This document shows, piece by piece, positions 8,498 through 16,400 of a stretch of 64,000 bases of DNA (the stretch's first letter is position 1; each line of letters starts with the position of its first letter). The DNA comes from DASSUW01 sp963730535 (GTDB lineage Bacteria; Actinomycetota; Thermoleophilia; Solirubrobacterales; Solirubrobacteraceae), in assembly GCA_963730535.1 (NCBI GenBank), contig CAVSRU010000003.1, positions 1 to 64,000 on the forward strand. The letters are read 5' to 3'. The position numbers were made by a program, and so were the translations under genes. The notes beneath the pieces are model-generated. The model ran no database searches, was not told the origin of the DNA, and worked only from the letters and a program-made list of their open reading frames with translations.

Positions 8498-9883
8498 TCA
8501 CTCGGTCGAGAACTCCTGCGTCTGCGGATTGAGGTGCGGGACTCTGATAGCGCTGCCTGTCGTGGGCCCGCTCAAGCGGAACACGTTCAGGCCCTTGGTG
8601 ATCTCCGACTCGTAGAGGAAGCCGTTGTACCAGTACGTCGACCACGCTCCGCCGAGCTGGGTCGGCACGAGCGGCGGTGGGTCGGACCACCCAACGGTCA
8701 CCGGGTTGGCCGGGTCCGTGAAGTCGGCGACCCACGTCCCCGCCTGGTAGTTGCCCATCACGAGCACGTGGCGCCCGTTTCGCAGCGGCACCGTGTTGTA
8801 GTTGTGGATAGTGCAGTTCTCGGCCGCGGACTGCGGGCGCGGCAGCGTCCACTGGCCGAGCTTGGCGCCGGTGTCCGCGTCGTAGAAGAAGGCGCTCTTC
8901 TTCACCGGCGGATCGGTCGCCTCGCACTCCGGCAACGCGCCACCGCCCGGCTCCCAGCCGAGGATGATCACCTCGCCGTCCCACGTGAAGGCGGCGGAGT
9001 GCCAGTTGCCGTTGCACAGCACCGGATCGCCCTCGTTGCAGACGCCGGGCTCCTCGATCGTGTAGAGGTGCTGCGGGTCTGTCAGGCTGCCGCCGGGGAT
9101 GGCGTTGTCGCCGATGTCGAATACGTTGCTCATGTGCCCAGAGGCGGTGGCGAGCATGTTGACGTCGCCGAGGATCGCGCCGTTGTCATGCGCTGCGTGT
9201 CCGCCCATCAACGGCTCGCGGCGCACGTGGCTGGCCGCTCCCGGGCTGTCGAGCGGTACCTGGACGATGTCGATCCAGTCGCACTCCCGGTCGGCCGGTG
9301 GCAGCAGCGCATTTCCGCCGGACGTCGCGTTGTAGATGACCGCCCGGTCGTTCTCCTCATCCGGAGCCAACGTCAACGTGTGCGTGCCGCAGCCCGGTGA
9401 GTCAGCCTGGGGCCGCGCGCTCAGCTCGACCTCGCCGACGAGCACCGGATCCTCAAGGTTGCTGATGTCCCAGATGTGCATGCCCTCGAAGCCCGCCGGG
9501 ACGGTTGTCCCGTCGCAGCTGCGCGGCTCGGCCTTGGGCGCGTTCCACGCCCGGACCAGCACATCGCCCCACACGACGATGTCGCCCTGATCGCCGTTGC
9601 AGCGCGTGCGCGAGACCAGCTTCGGGTTCCCGGGCGAGTCTCGGACGATCCGGAACCCGTCGTAGTCGCCGTGGAAGACGAGGTCGCCCCAGAAAGCGAG
9701 ATCGGAGTTGGCATCGCGCTGGCCGTCCGGCAACAGGAAACTGCCGAAATCGGGGCTATGGCCAAGAGCATGCATGTTCTGGGTATGCGGGCGCGTGCCG
9801 TGGTCGGCCGCTGCCGTCGCCGGCAACGCAACGAAACCGGTCGCGCACGCGGCCAGTACTGCAAGGCGGACTGCTCCTCGCAT
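8498..9883 (-). CDS. Secreted LVIVD-repeat-containing protein
   Basis: A 461-residue protein starting at the ATG at 9883, with AAGGGGGA just upstream. Signal peptide RLAVLAACATGFVALPATAAA, then a propeller-like series of repeats: SDLAFWGDLVFHGDYDGFRI, GMHIWDISNLEDPVLVGEVE, TWVADFTDPANPVTVGW. Conserved cysteines (CGTHTLTLAPD; CDWIDIVQVPL) suggest disulphides. The C-terminus INPQ-like motif HLNPQTQEF is shared with the broken paralogue at 4759-6358. LVIVD proteins are extracellular and functionally poorly known. A CCTAC-N5-GTAGG dyad lies 211 bp upstream. Confidence 0.85.
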   Translation of the reverse strand: MRGAVRLAVLAACATGFVALPATAAADHGTRPHTQNMHALGHSPDFGSFLLPDGQRDANSDLAFWGDLVFHGDYDGFRIVRDSPGNPKLVSRTRCNGDQGDIVVWGDVLVRAWNAPKAEPRSCDGTTVPAGFEGMHIWDISNLEDPVLVGEVELSARPQADSPGCGTHTLTLAPDEENDRAVIYNATSGGNALLPPADRECDWIDIVQVPLDSPGAASHVRREPLMGGHAAHDNGAILGDVNMLATASGHMSNVFDIGDNAIPGGSLTDPQHLYTIEEPGVCNEGDPVLCNGNWHSAAFTWDGEVIILGWEPGGGALPECEATDPPVKKSAFFYDADTGAKLGQWTLPRPQSAAENCTIHNYNTVPLRNGRHVLVMGNYQAGTWVADFTDPANPVTVGWSDPPPLVPTQLGGAWSTYWYNGFLYESEITKGLNVFRLSGPTTGSAIRVPHLNPQTQEFSTE

Positions 9884-10093
9884 GATTCCCCCTTATGGAT
9901 GCGAGGTCGCCGGTAGTCCCTGCTAGGCGCTCTACCCCAGGCCCACCGAGACTCCGGCGGCTCCGGTTGTTGTCCGGCAGCCTACCCCTCGGCATCCGAG
10001 TGTCAAGCGTTCTTCCGACACCTTGTGGGATCACGGCGACCCAGTGTCAGCATCTGCTGACGCGCTAGCGCTGAGGCCGTGTGGCGTGATAGC

Positions 10094-10108
10094 CCTACGC
10101 CGCGTAGG
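10094..10108. promoter_or_regulatory. CCTAC-N5-GTAGG dyad, site 3
   Basis: CCTAC GCCGC GTAGG, upstream of the intact LVIVD gene (start 9883) at a distance of about 211 bp. It is the third occurrence of the same dyad within 5.5 kb. Confidence 0.45.
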
Positions 10109-10293
10109 CGGCCGGATGTCGCTGCCGCAGGACCGGTTGGAAGCTCCGGTTCCTCTTCCCTCGCGCTGGTGACCACTGGCGCCGCCAGCCGGTTGGCTCA
10201 CGGCGCCACTCGTACGACCCAAGTCCGGCCATGTCAGTGGAGCGCTCGACCTCGTTCGTGTGCAGCGCGACGTAAAGGAGCGCCCAGACCATC

Positions 10294-10482
10294 GCGACGA
10301 AAAGGCCGACGAGCCCTGCCGTCGGCCGTTTCGTCCGAGAAACGACCGCAAAGTCCGTGAAAATCCGGACACGAGCGAGGACATCGACGTCGCGTGACTT
10401 CCCTGCAAATAGGCAGACCTTGAGGGGCACGGGAGCACGACTGAGAATCGTGGTGTCCCCGGTTCGAGTCCGGGTCTCGCGA
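10294..10482 (+). repeat. 189-nt dispersed repeat ending in a tRNA-like 3' half, copy 2
   Basis: Exactly the same length as copy 1 at 2112-2300 and alignable without gaps. The tail (10436-10482) folds as an anticodon arm with loop CTGAGAA (GAG instead of GAA), a variable region GTGTC, a T arm with TTCGAGT and TCTCGCG+A. In this copy CGCGTGA and TCCC upstream could pair weakly with TCTCGCG and GGGA, giving a tRNA-like fold with an enlarged D loop. A strong intrinsic terminator follows six bases later, so the element may be transcribed. Confidence 0.8.
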
Positions 10483-10487
10483 TTCGC

Positions 10488-10521
10488 AATCCCGCGTCGC
10501 AGCGGGATTTTCTTCTTTTTT
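10488..10521 (+). terminator. Intrinsic terminator behind repeat copy 2
   Basis: AATCCCGC/GCGGGATT stem with loop GTCGCA, followed by TTCTTCTTTTTT. This is the most canonical U-tract terminator seen in the window. Copy 1 has only a degraded version of it. Confidence 0.8.
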
Positions 10522-11014
10522 GGACAAGCCGAGCTGAAACCCTGTTTGGGCATTCGATTGGGCACCGGGCCGATTCTTTGGACGCAATCCTCCTCGGCTG
10601 GGAACCCAGTCCTGGCGTCGGTTTCTGAGCCGAGTTAGAGAAGAACGCAACACGACTCCGGTTCGTGTTCTTCCGGTTTCGGTCATCGTCATCGCGCACC
10701 CGACCTCGTCGCCGCCCGCTCCCTCCTCACCGGCGAGCACGTCGCGGCCTACGTCGGCACCTGACCGAGGCCCTCGCGAACACCGTGGTACGGCCGTCAG
10801 CATGGCAACTGCCGATCCGCCACCCGATGACGACGGCTGTAGGCTCGCGCGTCATGGTGCAACGCCCGGAGGCCCCACGTGCCTGCGGCATCGGGACGAT
10901 GAACCTGGTCCGACCGCTCGGCATGTCGCTCGACGACCCGGTACCGGTCGTTCGAGGGCCGCTCATCCTGCTGGACCGCCGGCTGCATCGTGGACGCAGA
11001 CGCCGGGTCCCCGA
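10522..11014. other. Intergenic stretch without a recognisable gene
   Basis: About 490 bp between the repeat terminator and the phosphoesterase. A short + strand reading ending at the TGA at 10761 (DLVAARSLLTGEHVAAYVGT) looks protein-like and may be the 3' end of a lost gene, but I cannot name it. Nothing else is supported. Confidence 0.3.
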
Positions 11015-11806
11015 GTGACGCGGTACGGGCTCCTCTCCGACGTCCACGGCAATCTCCCGGCACTGCGGGCCGCGCTGTCGTTCCTCGAGCGCCAGGGCGT
11101 CGAAGCGTACCTGTGTGCCGGCGACGTCGTGGGATACGGGCCGCAGCCGAACGAATGCGTGAAGCTCCTGGCGTCGATCCCAGTGCAGTGCGTGGCGGGC
11201 AACCACGACCTGATCGCGACGGGGCAGCTCGGCGACGAGGGAATCGGCCGCCTCGCCCGACGGACGCTCGCCTTCACCCGCGCCGAGCTGGAGCCGGACT
11301 CGCGGGCGTGGCTCGAACGACTTCCCGAGCGGCTGGCCTTGCACGGCGCGCTGATCACCCATGCGTCATTGACGGGACCCCGCCGCTACGTGGCGACCGA
11401 CGCGCTTGCCGCGCTGGAACTCGCGCTGCTCCGGCGTGCGGATGCTTCGGCCCGCGTCCTCGTCATCGGCCACACGCATCATGCGACGGTCTTCGGCGAG
11501 CGCTCGGGGCGCGTTCGTGCCGTCGGATCCGAGCCGGTCCCAATCGACGCCGCCGAGCGCTGGCTGATCAACCCGGGCGCGGTCGGCCAGTCGCGGGAGC
11601 GGGAGGTGCGCGCGTGCGTGGCCGTGCTCGACCTCGCGCGCGAGGAGGCGACCTTCCACACGCTGCGCTACGACGTCGACGAGACGCGGGCGGAGCTTCG
11701 CCGGCGAGGCCTCCCCGTTGACGCGGTACACATGCCGCCGCGCTCACGTGCACGGCGGCTTGTGTCGCGGCTCGCCCGCGTGTCGCGTCGACCAACGCCA
11801 CAGTAG
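11015..11806 (+). CDS. Calcineurin-like metallophosphoesterase (YfcE-like)
   Basis: 263 residues from the GTG at 11015; the frame is open further upstream, but that part is not protein-like and the family motif begins at once (TRYGLLSDVHGNLPAL). All metal-binding blocks are present: DVHGN, CAGDVVGYGPQP, VAGNHDLIA, LITHAS and VIGHTHHAT. This is the two-metal phosphoesterase layout. The substrate is unknown; it could be a phosphodiester or a nucleotide. It stands on the same strand just before the polysaccharide cluster, with a 62-bp gap to the aminotransferase, so it may or may not be part of that operon. Confidence 0.85.
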   Translation: MTRYGLLSDVHGNLPALRAALSFLERQGVEAYLCAGDVVGYGPQPNECVKLLASIPVQCVAGNHDLIATGQLGDEGIGRLARRTLAFTRAELEPDSRAWLERLPERLALHGALITHASLTGPRRYVATDALAALELALLRRADASARVLVIGHTHHATVFGERSGRVRAVGSEPVPIDAAERWLINPGAVGQSREREVRACVAVLDLAREEATFHTLRYDVDETRAELRRRGLPVDAVHMPPRSRARRLVSRLARVSRRPTPQ

Positions 11807-11868
11807 CCGTACGGCATACGGGTGATGACCGTCGGCCGCCGCAGCCTTCCGGCCGTTAGGCTGGCCCG

Positions 11869-13026
11869 ATGACCGCCTGGCGCGTGCCGCTCGCGGATGT
11901 CACCGTCCCCGAGGAGGACATCGCGCGGGTTGCCGACGTCTACCGCTCCGGCTGGCTCAGCATGGGCCCGCGGACCGAGGAGTTCGAGGCCGCCTTCGCC
12001 GAGTACACGGGCGCACGGCACGCACTCGCCGTCGCAAACTGCACCGCCGGACTGCACCTTATGTGCCTGGCCGTGGGCCTCGGCCCCGGCGATGAGGTCG
12101 TCGTGCCCTCGCTCACCTTCGTGGCGACCGTCAACGCGATCGCCTACACGGGGGCGACGCCCGTCTTCGCCGACGTCGCGGCCCTGGACGAGCCATGGCT
12201 GGCGGCGGCCGCCGTCGAGCTCGCGATCTCGCCTCGCACCAAGGCGGTCATGACGATGGCCTACGGCGGTCATCCCGGGGAGATCGAGGAAATCCGTGCT
12301 ATCGCCAGGGGCCTGACGCTCCTGGAGGACGCCGCGCATGCGGCGGGGGCGAGGTCGCACGGTCGCCATGTCGGGACCTTCGGCGCCGCGGGCGCTTTCT
12401 CGTTCTTCTCCAACAAGAACCTTGCGGTCGGAGAGGGTGGTGCGGTCGTCACCGACGACGACGAACTGGCCCGGCGGATGCGGCTGCGGCGCTCTCATGG
12501 CATGACAACGCTCACCTGGGATCGTCACCGAGGCCACGCGTCCGGTTACGACGTCTCGGCATTGGGCTTCAACTACCGCATCGACGAGCCGCGAGCCGCG
12601 CTGGCGACTAGCCGCCTCGCGCGGCTGACCGCCGAGAACGCGAGGCGGCACCGGCTCGACCGCCGGTACCGAGAGCTGCTCGCCGGCATCGAAGGGCTCG
12701 TCCCGACCGCCGCGCCGCCCGAGGGCGAAGGCGACGTCCCCTCGCATCACCTGTTCACTGTGGTCGTCGACCAGGGCGTGGACCGTGAAGAGGTCCGGCG
12801 TCTGCTCGCCGAGCGCGGCGTGCAGACCAGCGTGCACTACCCGCCCGTCCACCGGTCCTCCGTCTACGCCGAGGGGGCCCCCGATCTCCCGCTGACCGAG
12901 ACGTATAGCGCACGGGCGATCACGCTGCCGATGTTCGCCGGCATGACCGACGACCAGCAGGAGATGGTCGTCGAGGCGCTCCGCGACGCACTTCGCGCCC
13001 AGCCGGTCGGCGCGCGGATACGCTGA
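11869..13026 (+). CDS. DegT/DnrJ/EryC1/StrS-family sugar aminotransferase
   Basis: A 385-residue PLP enzyme that transfers an amino group to a keto-sugar nucleotide. Family blocks: SGWLSMGPRTEEFE at the N-terminus, ANCTAGLHLMCLAVGLGPGDEV with VVPSLTFVATVNA, LLEDAAHAAGA, and FSFFSNKNLAVGEGG with the Schiff-base lysine in SNK. The tail HYPPVHRSSVY is also typical. It is followed after 5 bp by a LegB-like dehydratase; the two together would make a 4-amino-4,6-dideoxy sugar nucleotide of the bacillosamine/legionaminate type. This pathway is an inference from the pair. Confidence 0.92.
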   Translation: MTAWRVPLADVTVPEEDIARVADVYRSGWLSMGPRTEEFEAAFAEYTGARHALAVANCTAGLHLMCLAVGLGPGDEVVVPSLTFVATVNAIAYTGATPVFADVAALDEPWLAAAAVELAISPRTKAVMTMAYGGHPGEIEEIRAIARGLTLLEDAAHAAGARSHGRHVGTFGAAGAFSFFSNKNLAVGEGGAVVTDDDELARRMRLRRSHGMTTLTWDRHRGHASGYDVSALGFNYRIDEPRAALATSRLARLTAENARRHRLDRRYRELLAGIEGLVPTAAPPEGEGDVPSHHLFTVVVDQGVDREEVRRLLAERGVQTSVHYPPVHRSSVYAEGAPDLPLTETYSARAITLPMFAGMTDDQQEMVVEALRDALRAQPVGARIR

Positions 13027-13031
13027 CGCGC

Positions 13032-14027
13032 ATGGCGAAGCTGGCCTCACGGCGGGTCCTGGTGACCGGCGCTGGAGGGTTCATCGGCGGTCATCTCGTC
13101 GCGAGCCTGGTCGCGGAGGGAGCCCGCGTGCGGGCGTTCGTGCGTTACAACTCGCGCGGCGACCGAGGGACGCTCGACTCGCTCGACCCGGCGGTGGTCG
13201 GGGACGTGGAGGTCGTCGCCGGCGAGCTGCGCGACGTCGAGTCGGTGTCGCGAGCCGTCGCCGGCGTCGACGTGGTGTTTCACCTCGGCGCCCAGATCGC
13301 GATCCCGTATTCGTACGTCAACCCGCGGGACTTCTTCGAGGTCAACGCGCTCGGCTCCCTCAACGTCGCGCAGGCCTCGCTGGCCGCGGGTGTCGAACGC
13401 GTGATCCACACGTCGACGAGTGAGGTGTACGGCTCGGCGCGGGCCGTGCCGATCACCGAGGACCATCCGCTCGAGCCGCAGTCACCGTACGCGGCAAGCA
13501 AGGTGGCGGCCGACAAGCTGATGGATAGCTTCCACCGGGCATTCGAGCTTCCCGTGACAGTCCTGCGGCCATTCAACACGTACGGGCCGCGCCAGTCGGC
13601 GCGGGCAGTCCTGCCCACGATCATCACCCAGGCCCTCGCCGGATCGACACTGCGGCTGGGCTCGCTCCATCCCCGCCGCGACCTCACCTACGTCCAGGAC
13701 ACCGTCGCGGGCTTCGTCGCCGTCGCCGAGGCGGACGACGAGGTGGTCGGGCGCACCCTCCAGCTCGGCACGGGCACTGACGTCTCGGTCGGCGAGCTCG
13801 TCCAGCTCGTCGGCGACCTGCTCGCCAAGGAGCTCACGGTCGAGCTCGACGCCGCGCGGGTGCGGCCCTCCGCAGGCGAGGTCGAGCGCCTGCTCTCCAG
13901 CCCGGCGCTCGCGGGAGAGCTGGCGCACTGGACGCCGAGCGTGGCGCTCCGCGACGGGATCGCGCGCACGATCGACTGGATCGAGCGCCACGGCGACCGC
14001 TATCGCGTCGGTGAGTACGCGATCTAA
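13032..14027 (+). CDS. NAD-dependent sugar-nucleotide 4,6-dehydratase/epimerase (LegB-like extended SDR)
   Basis: 331 residues. Rossmann motif GAGGFIGGHL near residue 13, active-site YAASK in EPQSPYAASKVAADKL, and STSEVYGSA. The stretch PYSYVNPRDFFEVNALGSLN resembles LegB and related UDP-GlcNAc 4,6-dehydratases. The product of this reaction, a 4-keto-6-deoxy sugar nucleotide, is the substrate expected by the aminotransferase encoded 5 bp upstream. Epimerase activity cannot be excluded from sequence alone. Confidence 0.88.
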   Translation: MAKLASRRVLVTGAGGFIGGHLVASLVAEGARVRAFVRYNSRGDRGTLDSLDPAVVGDVEVVAGELRDVESVSRAVAGVDVVFHLGAQIAIPYSYVNPRDFFEVNALGSLNVAQASLAAGVERVIHTSTSEVYGSARAVPITEDHPLEPQSPYAASKVAADKLMDSFHRAFELPVTVLRPFNTYGPRQSARAVLPTIITQALAGSTLRLGSLHPRRDLTYVQDTVAGFVAVAEADDEVVGRTLQLGTGTDVSVGELVQLVGDLLAKELTVELDAARVRPSAGEVERLLSSPALAGELAHWTPSVALRDGIARTIDWIERHGDRYRVGEYAI

Positions 14028-14139
14028 CTCGCTATCCACTTCTCGTGCTGGGGCGCGCCGATACCCACGCACAGAAGAACTGCGCATTGAGCTCGAGCGC
14101 GGAGTCGTCGTTCTGAGTCGTGTTGGCGGCCGGTGAACG

Positions 14140-14345
14140 TCGCCCGTCACGTAAGCGACACGCCAGGCCTATCGGCTGGGGGCGCGGGTTGCGTCGCCTA
14201 TCGGTCCCTGGTATGCCCTGCATTAGCGGTGGAGACTGGTTCTCCACCAGCGACGCGGCTTACCGCGAGAGGCAGAGTGAGCTTTGCCTCGGCGATTTGC
14301 TTAACCACTTTACGGCGCCGCGGAGGGCTAACGAGACGGTGATGC
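14140..14345 (+). other. Structured leader: three consecutive hairpins before a secreted protein gene
   Basis: Three adjacent stem-loops: GGTGGAG/CTCCACC (14228-14248, 7-nt loop), CGCGG/CCGCG (14254-14267, 4-nt loop) and GAGGCA/TGCCTC (14269-14290, 10-nt loop). They lie 55-118 nt before the ATG at 14346. The 318-bp gap after the dehydratase holds no convincing ORF. I do not recognise a known riboswitch class here. Confidence 0.45.
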
Positions 14346-15456
14346 ATGGCAACGGCAGGCCCGCAGGATAGTAGGTCGTCACCTCGGCGATCGGTCGTCG
14401 CGGCGAGCGCCCCGTTACGCAGCCAGCGTCGCGCTCGCGCTGGCGTGGGCACTGTTCCCCGCCACGGCCACCGGGGCGGACAACTCCGCGGACCAGACTG
14501 CTCCCGTACCGGCAGCGAGCTCGCAATCCCCGCCGCAGCTCACCCCGCCCTCCACCGATCCGCCGGCCGCCTCTGGTCCCGCAGGGCCTGCGGCGGGGCA
14601 TCAGCCAGCCGGCCCGGTCGTTGCCGGCTCGGCGAGCGGCCAGCCGTCACCCGGCACGGCCCCTGGCAGCCCGGGCCCGCCGCGCGCCGACCAGGCGTCT
14701 GCGGATCCGCCGACCACCGGCCCTCTGGCTGCGGATCCGCCGACCACCGACCCTCCGGCTGCCGATTCGCCGGCCGGCGAACCGCCATCGGATCGGGTGT
14801 CGAGCGACCGCCTATCCGGCCCGCCGCCCAGCGACCGCCCGGCCGAGTCCGACCGCGGCGACTCGCCGGCCGCCAACCCGGCGACCGGCGCCACGCCACC
14901 CGGGCCTGTTCCCGTCAATCCTCCGACCGGCCATCCGGCAACCGGCGGCCTCGTCAGCGAGCGCCCAGCCGCCGCCTCGGACCCCAAGGTCGCCCAGGGG
15001 AACGTGATCGCGAGGCGGGGGGAAGTCGCTCGGGCCCCATCCGTCGCAGCGCGCTGGCCATCCGGACTGGCCGGGTCGCCGATCGACGGGTTCCAGGCCG
15101 CAGCCGGCGCCGGTTCGGGGTGGCTGGTAGCAGGCGTTCTTATGAGTTCGGCTCACAACCCTACGTCGTCCCTCGGAGCCGGCGCACCGATGCCGGCGGC
15201 TAGAGCGCGCGCTGCGCCGGCCAAGACGAACGTAGAGCGACAAGACCGCCCGTCGGTTCCTGCCCCCGCCGGCCCCGCCGAACCGGCGGTCGTCGCGAGC
15301 GCCGCGGCGGCGGGCAGCGTGGCGCCACCAGCGCTCTCATGTGCCATCTTCGCGGCGTTGGCAGCGCTCGCCGCTTACGAGCTTCGCCGCCTTCGCGCTC
15401 GGCTGCTTGTGCCGAACGCACCTGGCGTCGCCTCCCTGCGCGACCGACCCGGCTAG
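14346..15456 (+). pseudogene. Proline-rich secreted protein with C-terminal membrane anchor, frame-broken at N-terminus
   Basis: The ATG at 14346 opens one frame, but the convincing protein is in the +1 frame. That frame has no start codon between its stop at 14329 and the signal peptide (YAASVALALAWALFPATATGA, from about 14417), so one indel between about 14350 and 14415 is implied. After the signal peptide come about 200 residues rich in Pro, Ala, Ser and Asp (SADPPTTGP, LAADPPTTDPP) and a C-terminal helix SCAIFAALAALAAYELRRLR followed by a short basic tail. There is no LPxTG motif. The architecture matches the gene at 33790-34786. It probably spans the wall within the polysaccharide locus; function unknown. 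Confidence 0.6.
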
Positions 15457-15465
15457 CACGCGCTC

Positions 15466-15486
15466 GCGCCGGCTATAGGCCGGCGC
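15466..15486 (+). terminator. GC hairpin between secreted protein and 27-aa ORF
   Basis: GCGCCGGC (15466-15473) and GCCGGCGC (15479-15486) form a perfect 8-bp stem with loop TATAG. There is no U tract; it may terminate, attenuate or merely separate mRNA segments. Confidence 0.4.
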
Positions 15487-15522
15487 CGCCGCATCGGGTC
15501 GTTCTTGCAAAGGAGATGTCAG

Positions 15523-15606
15523 ATGAACCGCACGCTGTTGCACCGTGACGGGCCGAGCTGTATCGCAGCCGCGCTCGGCGCTGCGCGCCCGAGGGGCGCT
15601 CCATGA
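15523..15606 (+). CDS. 27-residue ORF translationally coupled to the nucleotidyltransferase
   Basis: The ATG at 15523 has a near-perfect ribosome-binding site (AAAGGAGATG). The frame encodes 27 residues starting MNRTLLHRDGPSC and ends in a TGA that overlaps the next ATG (ATGA at 15603-15606). The nucleotidyltransferase itself has no comparable site of its own, so ribosomes probably reach it by termination-reinitiation. The peptide has no signal or membrane segment. It may be a leader whose translation matters more than its product. Confidence 0.55.
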   Translation: MNRTLLHRDGPSCIAAALGAARPRGAP

Positions 15607-16400
15607 GGGCCGTCATCCTCGCCGGAGGTCTCGGCACGCGGCTCCGGCCGTACACCACGATCATCCCGAAGCCGCTGGTGCCGATCGGCGACCGGCCGGT
15701 TCTCGAGCACATCATCCGGTCGCTGATCAGATGCGGTGTCGACCGCATCGACCTCTGCGTAGGTCATCTCGGCCAGCTGATCGGCGTGTACCTGGCCCAG
15801 GCCGGCCTGCCGCGCGACGTGCAGCTCTCGTTCCACTGGGAGCCGGAGCCACTGGGAACCGCGGGGGCCCTGGGTGGCGTGCCGGATCTCGACGGAACGT
15901 TCATCGTGATGAACGGCGACGTCCTGACGACGCTCGACTACGCGTCGCTCGTGGCGTATCACTTCGAGCGGGACGCAGCGCTGACCATCGCCACGCAGGC
16001 TCATCGCGTCCAGGTCGACCTCGGGGTCATCGACTCGGAGGATGGCCTTGTCCGCGCGTACACCGAGAAGCCGACGCTCCGATTCCTGGCCAGCATGGGG
16101 ATCTACGTCTTCGACGTGCGGGCGCTTTCGTGGCTGCCCGACGGCCCGTCGCATGTTCCCGAGCTGGTTCAGCGCTTGCTGGACGCCGGCGAGTGCGTCG
16201 CCACCTATGAAAGCGACGCGGACTGGTACGACATCGGAACCGTCGGCGAATACGAGCGTGCCGCCGCGGACGTGGAGCGGTTCCCCGAGAAGTACAGGGT
16301 CGAGCCACTCGCGCTGCCGCCGCACGGCGTGTTTCCCGCCCTGCAGGCGCAGGATGGAGCAGGCACCCAATACGTCAGTGCGGACCAGCGGGCTGGGTGA
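15603..16400 (+). CDS. Sugar-phosphate nucleotidyltransferase
   Basis: 265 residues of the NTP_transferase fold: VILAGGLGTRLRPYT with the nucleotide-binding GGxGTRL motif, PKPLVPIGDRPVLEH, EPLGTAGALG, VMNGDVLT with the metal-binding Asp, and WYDIGTVGEYERA near the end. It makes an NDP-sugar from NTP and a sugar 1-phosphate; the base and sugar (dTDP-glucose, GDP-mannose or other) cannot be told by eye. It overlaps the upstream 27-codon ORF by 4 bp and the downstream glycosyltransferase by 4 bp (GTGA). Confidence 0.9.
   Translation: MRAVILAGGLGTRLRPYTTIIPKPLVPIGDRPVLEHIIRSLIRCGVDRIDLCVGHLGQLIGVYLAQAGLPRDVQLSFHWEPEPLGTAGALGGVPDLDGTFIVMNGDVLTTLDYASLVAYHFERDAALTIATQAHRVQVDLGVIDSEDGLVRAYTEKPTLRFLASMGIYVFDVRALSWLPDGPSHVPELVQRLLDAGECVATYESDADWYDIGTVGEYERAAADVERFPEKYRVEPLALPPHGVFPALQAQDGAGTQYVSADQRAG

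Noticed and set aside
10031..10699. A minus-strand protein containing RPGLEPGTPRFSVV
   Set aside because: It is the antisense translation of the tRNA-like repeat tail; the same false peptide arises opposite copy 1.
11668..13050. Long minus-strand ORF opposite the aminotransferase
   Set aside because: It is the antisense shadow of a gene with complete family motifs; such shadows are long because of high GC.
14140..14345. A known c-di-AMP or c-di-GMP riboswitch
   Set aside because: The invariant sequence blocks of these classes were not found; only generic hairpins are seen, so no class is named.
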